From the NCBI RefSeq assembly GCF_000982955.1, contig NZ_KQ058771.1:18727-78583 (forward strand): a DNA stretch of 59,857 nt, written 5' to 3'. The translations under genes were made by a program, and so were the position numbers. The DNA is from Micromonospora sp. HK10. Lineage in GTDB: Bacteria > Actinomycetota > Actinomycetes > Mycobacteriales > Micromonosporaceae. Within the stretch, counting starts at the first letter, position 1. Each line of letters begins with the position of its first letter. Below are positions 41,546 through 50,200 of the stretch, piece by piece. The notes below the pieces were generated by a model. The model was given only the letters and a program-made list of their open reading frames with translations. It did not search any database and was not told the DNA's origin.

Positions 41546-42210
41546 CGGTGCGGAACCGCGGGGCGCTGGCGGCCATGGCCGCCGGCGCTGCCGCGCTCAC
41601 CGTCGCCGGCCTCGTCGCGTGCGCCTCCCGGCCGGCCGAGACCGTCGGCGCGGCGGAGGCGTCGGCACTGGCCAGCGCCACCCCCACGCCGGCCGCCCCG
41701 GCCAGCGCCGGCACCACCGGCCGGGTGCCGGTCAACACCGGCACCCTGCCGGCGGACGCCACCGTCCCGCCGACCAGGTTGCGCGTCCCGGCGATCGGCG
41801 TCACCGCCACGGTCAACCCGGTCGGGGTCAACGCCCGCACCGGCGAGTTCGACGTGCCGCCGAGCGTCGACCAGGTCGGCTGGTACCGCTACGGCCCCGG
41901 GCTGGAGGCCACCACCGGCTCGGTGGTGATCGCCGGCCACGTGGACAGCGCCGAGCAGGGCAAGGGGGCGTTCTTCCGGCTGCGTGAGCTGGACCGGAGC
42001 GATCTCCTCACGGTCTCCGGTGCCGACGGCCGGGAACGCCGCTACCGGGTGGTGGCCCGGGAGGAGTACGCCAAGACCAAGATCCCGCTGGACCGGTACT
42101 TCGCCCGCGACGGCCGCCCCCGGCTGACCCTGATCACCTGCGGCGGCCCGTTCGACCCGAAGACCCGGCACTACCGGGACAACATCGTGGTCACTGCCGT
42201 ACCCGCGTGA
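41542..42210 (+). CDS. Class F sortase
   Basis: A 222-aa protein. The N-terminal signal/anchor (about 10-28) has an LVACAS segment that could also act as a lipobox. A Pro/Thr linker follows, then the sortase beta-barrel starting LRVPAIGVTATVNPVGV. Catalytic residues are His133 (IAGHVDS), Cys200 (LITCGG) and Arg212 (HYRDNIVV). The class F/E pattern GWYRYGP near residue 120 fits actinobacterial class F enzymes. Sortases cleave a sorting motif and attach proteins covalently to the cell wall. The coupled DUF4397 protein is the obvious substrate candidate. Confidence 0.88.
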   Translation: MTVRNRGALAAMAAGAAALTVAGLVACASRPAETVGAAEASALASATPTPAAPASAGTTGRVPVNTGTLPADATVPPTRLRVPAIGVTATVNPVGVNARTGEFDVPPSVDQVGWYRYGPGLEATTGSVVIAGHVDSAEQGKGAFFRLRELDRSDLLTVSGADGRERRYRVVAREEYAKTKIPLDRYFARDGRPRLTLITCGGPFDPKTRHYRDNIVVTAVPA

Positions 42211-42229
42211 CGGCACCGGGTCGGCGTGC

Positions 42230-42300
42230 GGGCGCGCCGCCGGAGCGGCCGGACCGCCACCCCGTACGGGACGGGCGGTCCGGCATCCGGCGGCGCGCCC
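42230..42300. terminator. Bipartite hairpin terminator after the sortase gene
   Basis: A 14-bp outer stem (42230-42243 with 42287-42300) and an 11-bp inner stem (42248-42258 with 42274-42284) are separated by a small internal loop. The tip contains the palindrome CCCGTACGGG. Confidence 0.8.
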
Positions 42301-42309
42301 GTCGGCCGT

Positions 42310-42315
42310 TAGGCT
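42310..42315 (+). promoter_or_regulatory. -10 box of leaderless promoter for the cysteine desulfurase gene
   Basis: TAGGCT ends 5 nt before a GTG (42321) and 8 nt before the ATG (42324). No Shine-Dalgarno sequence is present. Confidence 0.5.
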
Positions 42316-42323
42316 GAACGGTG

Positions 42324-43499
42324 ATGGCATACCTGGATCACGCGGCGACGACCCCGATGCTCGATGAGGCACTCGAGGCGTACGTCGCCACCGCCCGCGA
42401 GGTGGGCAACGCGTCGTCGCTGCACGCGGCGGGCCGGCGTGCCCGGCGCCGGGTGGAGGAATCCCGCGAGCGGGTGGCCGCGGTGCTCGGCGCCCGCCCC
42501 TCCGAGGTGATCTTCACCGGGGGCGGCACGGAGAGCGACAACCTCGCCGTCAAGGGGGTCTTCTGGGCCCGCCGCGCCGCCCGCGCCGACCGCAACCGGG
42601 TCGTCTCCAGCGCCGTCGAGCACCACGCCGTGCTGGACGCGGTCGACTGGCTGGCCGGGCACGAGGGCGCCGAGGTCGGCTGGCTGCCGGTCGACGCCGC
42701 CGGCCGGCTCGACCCGGAGCGGCTCCGCGCCGAGCTGGCCGCGCACGGCGACCGGGTCGCGGTGGTCACCGCCATGTGGGCCAACAACGAGGTGGGCACG
42801 GTGCAGCCGGTGGCCGAACTGGCCGCCGTCGCCGCCGAGCACGGGGTGCCGTTCCACACCGACGCGATCCAGGCGGTCGGCCAGGTGCCGGTCGACTTCG
42901 CCGCCAGCGGCGTCTCCGCGCTCACCGTCACCGGCCACAAGCTCGGCGGCCCGACCGGGGTCGGCGCGCTGCTGCTCGCCCGGGACGTCGCCGCCACCCC
43001 GCTGCTGCACGGCGGCGGCCAGGAGCGGGACGTCCGGTCCGGCACCCTGGACACCGCCGGCATCGTGGCCTTCGCGGTCGCCGTCGAGGCGGCCGTGAAG
43101 GGCCAGCAGGAGTACGCGGCCCACGTCGCCGCGCTCCGCGACGAGCTGGTGGAGCGGGTCCGCCAGGCGGTGCCCGAGGTGATCTTCAACGGTGACCCGG
43201 TGGACCGGCTCCCCGGCAACGCGCACTTCTCCTTCCCGGGCTGTGAGGGGGACGCCCTGCTGCTCCTCCTCGACGCCCAGGGCATCGCCTGCTCGACCGG
43301 GTCGGCCTGCTCCGCCGGGGTGGCCCAGCCCTCGCACGTGCTGCTGGCGATGGGCGCCGACGACGACCGGGCCCGCTCCTCGCTGCGCTTCACCCTCGGC
43401 CACACCAGCACCCGGGAGGACGTCGACGCGCTGATCGCTGCGCTGCCGGCGGCCGTCGACCGGGCCCGGCGCGCGGCCGCCCTCCGTACCCCCCGCTGA
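42324..43499 (+). CDS. Cysteine desulfurase (IscS/NifS-like, class V aminotransferase)
   Basis: A 391-aa protein (ATG 42324; a GTG at 42321 adds one residue). It begins [12 protein letters not shown]. The PLP lysine is in the signature [20 protein letters not shown]. The active-site loop cysteine is in [13 protein letters not shown]. It releases sulfur from L-cysteine as an enzyme persulfide. The gene is followed 37 bp later by mnmA, a pairing common in actinobacteria, where this desulfurase supplies the sulfur for tRNA thiolation. It may also serve Fe-S assembly; no isc or suf genes are nearby. Confidence 0.93.
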   Translation: MAYLDHAATTPMLDEALEAYVATAREVGNASSLHAAGRRARRRVEESRERVAAVLGARPSEVIFTGGGTESDNLAVKGVFWARRAARADRNRVVSSAVEHHAVLDAVDWLAGHEGAEVGWLPVDAAGRLDPERLRAELAAHGDRVAVVTAMWANNEVGTVQPVAELAAVAAEHGVPFHTDAIQAVGQVPVDFAASGVSALTVTGHKLGGPTGVGALLLARDVAATPLLHGGGQERDVRSGTLDTAGIVAFAVAVEAAVKGQQEYAAHVAALRDELVERVRQAVPEVIFNGDPVDRLPGNAHFSFPGCEGDALLLLLDAQGIACSTGSACSAGVAQPSHVLLAMGADDDRARSSLRFTLGHTSTREDVDALIAALPAAVDRARRAAALRTPR

Positions 43500-43536
43500 C
43501 CCGGATACCCTCGGTGAGGACGAGGGGAGTGGGCTG

Positions 43537-44610
43537 GTGAGGGTTCTGGCGGCGATGTCGGGCGGGGTGGACTCCGCGGTGGCGGCGGCCCGCGCGGTGC
43601 AGGCCGGGTACGACGTGACCGGCGTGCACCTGGCGCTGGCCCGCAACCCGCAGACCTACCGGACCGGTGCCCGGGGCTGCTGCACCCTGGAGGACTCCCG
43701 GGACGCCCGCCGCGCCGCCGACGTGCTGGGGATCCCGTTCTACGTCTGGGACATGGCCGACCGGTTCCACGCCGACGTGGTGGACGACTTCGTCGCCGAG
43801 TACGCGGCCGGCCGTACCCCGAATCCGTGCCTGCGCTGCAACGAGAAGATCAAGTTTGCCGCGGTGCTGGACCGGGCCGTCGCCCTGGGCTTCGACGCCG
43901 TGGTGACCGGCCACCACGCCCGGCTCGGTGCCGACGGCCTGCTGCGGCGCAGCGTCGACCCGGCCAAGGACCAGTCGTACGTGCTCGCCGTGCTGACCCG
44001 CGCGCAGCTGGACCGGTCGATCTTTCCGCTCGGCGACTCGACGAAGGCGGAGGTCCGGGCCGAGGCCGCCCGGCGCGGCCTCGCGGTGGCCGACAAGCCG
44101 GACTCGCACGACATCTGTTTCATCGCCGACGGCGACACCCGGGGGTTCCTGGCCCAGCGGCTCGGGGAGGCCCCCGGCGAGGTGGTCGACGCGCTCACCG
44201 GCGCGGTGGTCGGCAGCCACTCCGGCGCCTACCAGTACACCGTCGGGCAGCGGCGCGGCCTGCACCTGGACCGGCCCGCCCCGGACGGCCGCCCCCGCTA
44301 CGTGCTCTCCATCACGCCCGTGACCAACACCGTGACCGTCGGCCCGGCCGAGGCGCTGGAGGTCGACCGGGTGCGGGCCGTCCGCCCGGTCTGGACCGGT
44401 GGCGCGCGGCCCGGCGGACCGATCGAGTGCGAGGTGCAGTTGCGCGCGCACGGCGACGTGGTGCCGGCCACGGTGTCCCTGGACGGTGACGCCCTGCACG
44501 CCGAGCTGCGCCGGCCGGTGCGCGGCGTCGCCGCCGGCCAGGCGATCGTGGCGTACCGCCCCGACCCGGCCGGTGACGTCGTGCTCGGCTCGGCCACCAT
44601 CAGCGACTGA
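43537..44610 (+). CDS. mnmA: tRNA-specific 2-thiouridylase
   Basis: A 357-aa protein starting at GTG 43537 with GAGGGGAG upstream. The PP-loop is [14 protein letters not shown]. Catalytic cysteines are Cys98 ([13 protein letters not shown]) and Cys194 ([10 protein letters not shown]), with the Asp-rich elements expected of MnmA and a C-terminal beta-barrel ([11 protein letters not shown] onwards). It converts U34 of tRNA Lys, Glu and Gln to 2-thiouridine using ATP and persulfide sulfur. The desulfurase encoded immediately upstream is the likely sulfur donor. Confidence 0.95.
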   Translation: MRVLAAMSGGVDSAVAAARAVQAGYDVTGVHLALARNPQTYRTGARGCCTLEDSRDARRAADVLGIPFYVWDMADRFHADVVDDFVAEYAAGRTPNPCLRCNEKIKFAAVLDRAVALGFDAVVTGHHARLGADGLLRRSVDPAKDQSYVLAVLTRAQLDRSIFPLGDSTKAEVRAEAARRGLAVADKPDSHDICFIADGDTRGFLAQRLGEAPGEVVDALTGAVVGSHSGAYQYTVGQRRGLHLDRPAPDGRPRYVLSITPVTNTVTVGPAEALEVDRVRAVRPVWTGGARPGGPIECEVQLRAHGDVVPATVSLDGDALHAELRRPVRGVAAGQAIVAYRPDPAGDVVLGSATISD

Positions 44611-44644
44611 CCCGTGGGCGGCGTGCGCCGGCCGGTGCGGCGGA

Positions 44645-44650
44645 TAGTCT
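44645..44650 (+). promoter_or_regulatory. -10 box of leaderless promoter for the MetE-like gene
   Basis: TAGTCT ends 6 nt before the GTG at 44657, and no ribosome-binding site is present. Confidence 0.5.
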
Positions 44651-44656
44651 TCGGCG

Positions 44657-45664
44657 GTGAGTGACCAGACGTGGCCCTGGCCGACCGGATCGGCGACCGG
44701 GATCGGTTCGCTGCCCGGCACCGACATCGCCGAGGCGCAGCGGATCGTGCTCGGGGAGCTGCCCGCCCTGCCGCACCTGCCGGAACTGCCCGCCCGGGGC
44801 CCCGGCGCGGACCTGATCGGGCGCACCGGCGGGCTGCTCGCCGAGTTGCCGGTCGAGCTGTACGCGGCCCGCTGGCGGATCGCCCCGCGGCCCGGCAAGG
44901 ACCTGCGCCGCGCCCGCGACCTGATGGAACGCGACCTCGACCAGCTCGCCGAGCAGGCCGAGGAGTACGCCGGCCCGGTCAAGGTCCAGGCCGCCGGGCC
45001 GTTCACCCTGGCCGCGTCGCTGGAGCTGCCGCTCGGCGGCCGGGTGCTGCGCGACGCGGGCGCGGTCCGCGACCTGGCCGGTTCGCTGGCCGAGGGGTTG
45101 CGCGGGCACGTCGCGGCGGTGGCCCGCCGGCTGCCCCGGGCGTCGGTGCTGCTCCAGCTCGACGAGCCGTCCCTGCCGGCGGTGCTGGCCGGGCGGGTGC
45201 CCACCGAGAGCGGCCTCGGCACCTACCGGGCCGTGCAGTCCGGGGACGCGGCGGCGCTGCTGCGCGGCGTGCTCGAGGCGGTCGGGGTGCCGACGGTGGT
45301 GCACTGCTGCGCGCCGGACGTGCCGGTGGCGCTGATCCGCGACGCCGGGGCCGTGGGCGTCGCGCTCGACCTGGGCCTGGTCACCGAGCTGGACCCGCTC
45401 GGCGAGGCGATCGACGCGGGGCTGGGCCTGCTGGCCGGGGCCGCGCCCGCGCTGCCACCGTCCGCCGGTCGCGCGCCGACCTCGGCCCAGGTCGCCGAGC
45501 GGGTACGCCGGCTCTGGGACCAGCTCGGCTTCCCCCGCCGCCGGCTCGCCGAGCAGGTGGTGGTCACCCCCGCCTGCGGCCTGGCCGGGGCCACCCCCGG
45601 ATACGTCCGGACCGTGCTGGCCGCCTGCCGGGACGCCGGGCGGCGGCTGGCCGAGGAGGAGTGA
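44657..45664 (+). CDS. MetE C-terminal-like protein (cobalamin-independent methionine synthase family)
   Basis: A 335-aa protein, about the size of a single MetE barrel. It begins with the TGIGSLPGTDIAEA strand-loop. It includes QLDEPSLPAV (substrate acids), VVHCCAPDVP (zinc-ligand region, Cys-Cys) and VVVTPACGLAGATPGY, whose cysteine is the final zinc ligand of MetE proteins. Short MetE-like proteins of this type are often annotated as methionine synthase, but many use other methyl or thiol substrates. The location after the sulfur-relay genes mnmA and cysteine desulfurase may reflect sulfur or folate metabolism; the true reaction is unknown. Confidence 0.82.
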   Translation: MSDQTWPWPTGSATGIGSLPGTDIAEAQRIVLGELPALPHLPELPARGPGADLIGRTGGLLAELPVELYAARWRIAPRPGKDLRRARDLMERDLDQLAEQAEEYAGPVKVQAAGPFTLAASLELPLGGRVLRDAGAVRDLAGSLAEGLRGHVAAVARRLPRASVLLQLDEPSLPAVLAGRVPTESGLGTYRAVQSGDAAALLRGVLEAVGVPTVVHCCAPDVPVALIRDAGAVGVALDLGLVTELDPLGEAIDAGLGLLAGAAPALPPSAGRAPTSAQVAERVRRLWDQLGFPRRRLAEQVVVTPACGLAGATPGYVRTVLAACRDAGRRLAEEE

Positions 45665-45700
45665 GGTTTCCTGTCGTACCCGCTGGGCAGGATGACGGGC

Positions 45701-46069
45701 ATGATTGGACAGCTCCGTTCCGTGGTGATCGACTGCCCTGATCCGCGCGCGCTGGCCGGCTTCTACGCCGAGCTGCTCGGCCTGCCGCTGGTCGAGGAGA
45801 GCTCCGACGGCGACGAGTGGGTCGTGCTCGGCGGCCCGCCGGGGCACCAGCCCCGCATCGCCTTCCAGCGGGCGCGCGGCCTGCGCGCCCCCGCCTGGCC
45901 CGACCCGGAGCGGCCGCAGCAGTTCCACCTCGACGTGACGGTCGACGAGATCGAGGCGGCCGAGAAGGCGGCGCTGGCCCTGGGCGCGCGCCGGCTCCCG
46001 GGCGAGGGCGACGGCTTCCGGGTCTACGCCGACCCGGTGGGCCACCCGTTCTGCCTCTGCTGGGACTGA
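45701..46069 (+). CDS. VOC-family (glyoxalase/bleomycin-resistance-like) protein
   Basis: The ATG at 45701 has GGCAGGA upstream; an in-frame ATG at 45692 is an alternative. The 122-aa product has the two-module VOC fold: LRSVVIDCPDPRALAGFYAELLGLPLV, then QQFHLDVTVDEIEAAEKAALALGARRL and VYADPVGHPFCLCWD. Metal-ligand positions (His/Glu) are only partly evident, and the role (enzyme or binding protein) is open. A hairpin terminator follows. Confidence 0.82.
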   Translation: MIGQLRSVVIDCPDPRALAGFYAELLGLPLVEESSDGDEWVVLGGPPGHQPRIAFQRARGLRAPAWPDPERPQQFHLDVTVDEIEAAEKAALALGARRLPGEGDGFRVYADPVGHPFCLCWD

Positions 46070-46070
46070 C

Positions 46071-46132
46071 CGGCCGGGCTGGCCTCCGGGGCGTGGCCGG
46101 GCGGCCGGGCTGGCCTCCGGGGCGTGGCCGGG
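46071..46132. repeat. 31-bp tandem duplication before a terminator
   Basis: CGGCCGGGCTGGCCTCCGGG... occurs at 46071-46101 and is repeated exactly at 46102-46132. Each copy contains the ascending arm of the hairpin at 46117-46146. Confidence 0.85.
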
Positions 46133-46146
46133 CGGCCACGCCCCGG
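46117..46146. terminator. Terminator after the VOC gene
   Basis: A perfect 13-bp stem (46117-46129 with 46134-46146) with a GGGC loop. An alternative pairing with the upstream copy of the arm is possible. Confidence 0.7.
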
Positions 46147-46196
46147 CCCCGTGCCCAGGGCGCCGGCGGGTTGCCGCGGTCCGGCATGATCACGCC

Positions 46197-47201
46197 GTGA
46201 CCGACTCCCCGCCGCGCCGCGCCTCGGGTTCGCTCTTCGGCCTCGCCTTCGGCGACGCGCTGGGCAAGCCGACCGAGTTCCTCACCGTCGCCGAGATCGT
46301 CCGGCGGTACGGGCCGGCCGGCCCCCGGGAGCTCGTCGGCGACCCGGCGCTGGTCACCGACGACACCCAGATGGCGCTGGCCGTGGCCGGGGCGCTGCGG
46401 GACGCGCCCGGCTACTCGGCGGAGGCGGTGGAGCCGCTGCTGCGGCAGCGCTTCCTCGACTGGGCGGCCAGCCCGGACAACAACCGGGCCCCCGGCATGA
46501 CCTGCCTGCGGGCCTGTGGCGAGCTGAGCCGGGGGCTGCGCTGGCAGGACGCCACCGTGGCCGGCTCGAAGGGCTGCGGGGCCAACATGCGGGTCACCCC
46601 GGTCGGGCTGCTCGACGTCGACCTGGACACCCTGGCCGGGCTGGCCCAGCTCCAGGCGGGCCTGACCCACGGCCACCCGACCGGCCTGGCGGCCAGCGAG
46701 CTGACCGCGTACGCGGTCCGGCTGTTGCGCGACGGCGCGGCGCTCGCCGACCTGCCGGGCCTGCTCACCGAGCGGGCGCACGAGCAGCGCACCGTCTACC
46801 GGGGCGACTGGCTCGGTGACCTGTGGCAGCGCGCGGACGACGCCGGGACACCGCGGGAGTTCATCGCCCGCGGCTGGGACGAATGCCGGGACGTGCTCGG
46901 CCGGCTCGACGCCGCGCTGGCCCGCCCGGATGACGGCGGCGACCCGTGCCGGTTCACCGGCGAGGGGTGGATCGCCGAGGAGGCCCTGGCCACGGCCCTG
47001 CTCTGCGCGCTGTGGCACGCCGACGACCCGGTCGGCGCGCTGGCCCGCGGCGCGACCACGGCCGGCGACTCCGACTCCATCGCGGCGCTCGCGGGCGCCT
47101 TCGTGGGGGCCGCGCACGGCATGGCCGCCTGGCCGGCGGACTGGGCCGCGCGGATCGAGTACGCCGACCAGCTCGCCGCCTTCGGCGCCGCCACGGACTG
47201 A
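46197..47201 (+). CDS. ADP-ribosylglycohydrolase family protein
   Basis: A 334-aa protein with the DraG/ARH metal-binding set: GSLFGLAFGDALGKPTEF at the N-terminus, TDDTQMALAVAGAL (metal ligands) and the late AGDSDSIAALAGAFVGAAHG motif completing the dinuclear Mg site. This family removes ADP-ribose from Arg or Ser residues or from nucleic acids. No ADP-ribosyltransferase gene is adjacent. The start is GTG 46197, with a CATGAT -10-like box 6 nt upstream, so it may be leaderless. It is convergent with the giant secreted protein gene. Confidence 0.9.
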   Translation: MTDSPPRRASGSLFGLAFGDALGKPTEFLTVAEIVRRYGPAGPRELVGDPALVTDDTQMALAVAGALRDAPGYSAEAVEPLLRQRFLDWAASPDNNRAPGMTCLRACGELSRGLRWQDATVAGSKGCGANMRVTPVGLLDVDLDTLAGLAQLQAGLTHGHPTGLAASELTAYAVRLLRDGAALADLPGLLTERAHEQRTVYRGDWLGDLWQRADDAGTPREFIARGWDECRDVLGRLDAALARPDDGGDPCRFTGEGWIAEEALATALLCALWHADDPVGALARGATTAGDSDSIAALAGAFVGAAHGMAAWPADWAARIEYADQLAAFGAATD

Positions 47202-47210
47202 ACCCGGTGC

Positions 47211-47242
47211 GCGGGGTCGGGCGGCGCGCCGCCCGACCCCGC
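47211..47242. terminator. Bidirectional terminator between convergent genes
   Basis: A perfect 15-bp inverted repeat (47211-47225 with 47228-47242) with a 2-nt centre, so the effective loop is larger. It separates the ADP-ribosylglycohydrolase gene from the FN3-CHAP gene, whose stop codon is 5 bp away. Confidence 0.7.
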
Positions 47243-47247
47243 CCCGG

Positions 47248-50200
47248 TCACATCACCGAGAGGTAGTTGTCCACGCTGGAGGCGAGGATCCGGCGCCGCG
47301 AGTAGGCGCTCGGGTTCACGGCGTTGTACTCCTCGATGATGATGTACGACCCGTCGATACCGGACACCCAGGCGACGTGGCCGTAGTCGCCGCCGTTCCA
47401 CTGGGCGATGGCCCCCACCGCGGGGGTCTGCGAGACCATGCCGCCGTACTTCGGGGCGGCGTTGTCCCAGTTCTTCGCGTGCCAGTAGTTGAGCGCGGTG
47501 AAGCCCGGCGGGTCGTGGGCGATGTACTTGTAGACCCGGGACGCCACGAACGACGTGCACTGCTGGAGCACGAAGCCGTACCGGTCGACCCAGGGAAAGC
47601 CGGACCCCCACGGATAGTCGTCGACCGTGCCGAAGGCGAACTTGCCGGACGAGGCGTACCCCTGCTTGCCGTACCGGTCGGCGATGACCCGGTACTGGTA
47701 GCAGCCGGCGGCGTACCGGATGGTGACGTAGTTGGTGGTGATCATGAAGCCGACCAGCCGCCACGAGTCACCCCGGCAGGCCTTCGCCTCGACCGAGTAG
47801 CCGGTCGCCGTGCTCACCGCGTTCCACGACACCCGGACGTCCGAGGAGGTGGTCTGCGGCACCGCCCGCACGTCCTGCGGGGTGCCCGGGGCCGTGATGG
47901 TCAGGGTGACGCTCGCCGTGTTCGACGCCGAGCTGTAGCCGGTCAGGTTCTCCGCCTTGAGCTGGAACTCGTACGTCTTGCCCGGGGTGAGCATGCTCAT
48001 CGTGAACGTGCAGCAGGTGCTCAGCGGGTACTGCGCCTTGGTCCAGCCCGACTTACCGGCGAGCCGGTAGTAGATCCAGTAGTAGACGTTGCCGGTGCTG
48101 CTGGCCCGCCAGGAGAGCTTGGCGGCGGTGTCCCCGGAGGCGGCGGCGGTCAGGTTGGTCGGTGGCTGGGGCAGCGGCGGCATGGGCCGGGCGCTGGCCG
48201 TGTTGGTCGCCCCCGAGTCACCGGCGAGGTTGGTGGCCCGGACCCGGAACTCGTACGTGGTGCCGTTGTCGAGCAGGCCGGCGGTGAACGAGCAGCAGGT
48301 GCTGACCGGGTACGGCAGGCGCTTCCAGGTGCCGCCGGCGGGGCGCATCTCGATCCAGTAGTAGACGCTCCCGGTGGGGCTGGCGCTCCAGCGCAGCGTC
48401 ACCTGGCCGTCGCCCGCGCTCGCGGTGAGCCCGGACGGCGCCTGGGGCAGCGGCGGCAGCGGCCGGGCGCTGGCCACGTTGGAGGCCGGCGAGTTGCCCG
48501 AGACGTTGTTGGCCCGGACCCGGAACTCGTACGTGGTGCCGTTGTCGAGCAGGTCGACGGTGAACGAGCAGCAGGTGTTGACCGGGTACTGGAGGCGCTT
48601 CCAGGTGCCCCCGGCGGGGCGCATCTCGATCCAGTAGTAGACGTTGGCGGTGGCGCTGGCGGTCCAGCGCAGCGTCACCTTGCCGTCGCCCGCGCTCGCG
48701 GTCAGCCCGGACGGCGCCTGGGGCAGCCCGCCGACCGACGTCTCCCGTACGGCCGCGGAGGCGGGCCCCTCACCACCCGCGTTGTCGGCGGTCACCTTGA
48801 ACTCGTAGACGTGCCCGTGCACGAGCGAGCCCCAGGTGGCCGAGGTGCGGTCGGTGGGGTACACCGACCGGGTGAAGGCGGTCTGCCCGGCGGTCACGTC
48901 CCGGTAGTAGATCCAGTAGAAGACGTCCGGGCCCACCGGGTTCCAGTCCAGGTCGATGCTGCCGTCGCCGGCGGCCAGCGCGGTGAGCCCGGTCGGCGCG
49001 GCGGGCGGCTGGTAGAACGCGGTGGCCCGGACCACCGCCGAGGTCGGGCCGTCGCCGGTCTCGTTGTTCGCCGCGATCTTGAACTCGTACACGTGGTTGT
49101 GGGCGAGCAGCCCGGGGCTGAAGGTGCAGCAGGTGGTCACCGGGATCGACAGCTTGGTGAAGCTCGTCTGGCCGGCGGTGACGTCGCGCTGGTAGACCCA
49201 GTAGTAGAGGTCGTCCCCCGGCTTGGTCCAGGTCAGCTTGATCTTCCCGTCGCTCTGCGGGGTGGCCGTGAGCCCGGTCACCTGGCCGGGCAGCGGGCGG
49301 CGCGGCGTCGCCTGCACGACGTTCGACGGCAAGGACTCGCCGCCCTGCGCCGTGGTGGTCACCTTGAACTCGTAGGTGTGCCCGTTCGCCAGGTAACCGA
49401 TGTTCACCGTGCAGCAGGTGGCGACCGGCAGCGGCAACTGGGTGAAAGCGGTCTCGCCCTCGGTGACGTCCCGCCGGTAGACCCAGTACCAGGCGCTCGG
49501 GGTGGTGCTCGCGCCCCAGGTCAGCTGGACCTGGCCGTCACCGGCCACGGCGGTCAGGGTGCCCGGCGCCGCCGGCCTCGGGTACGTGGAGGTGGCCTGG
49601 GCGGTGTTCGACACCGCCGACTCGCCGCCCAGGTTGCTCGCGCTGACCGTGAACTCGTACTGGTGGCCGTGCAGCAGGTAACCGGCGGTCATCGCGCAGC
49701 AGCTGGTGATCGGCAGCGGCAGCTGGGTGAACTCGGTCTCGCCCGCGGTCACGTCCCGCTGGCGTACCAGGAAGTGCACCCCCTCGGACGGGCCCTGCCA
49801 GGCCAGGTCGATCTGGCCGTCGGCGCGGGCCGTGGCGGTCAGGTTGGTCGGCGCGGCCGGCACCGCGTACCGGGCGGTGGCGCGCACCGGCGTCGACCGG
49901 GGCGACTCGCCCCCGCCGTGGCTCGCGGTGACCACGAACTCGTACTCGTGGTCCTTGGCGAGCCAGTTGGCGGTGACCGTCAGGTCGACCGGGTTGTCGT
50001 CGTTGACCGGCGCGTACTCGGTCTCCCCGGCGGTGATGTCCCGCCGCAGCACGTCGTAGCGCCAGGCGTACGGGACGGCGGACCAGGTGAGCCTGACCGA
50101 GCCGTCGGTGCCGGCGGTCGCGGTCAGGTTGGCCGGGGCGGGCGGCGGCGCGATGGTCACCGCGACGCTGCGGGTCGGCGAGGGCTGCCCCACGCCGGTG

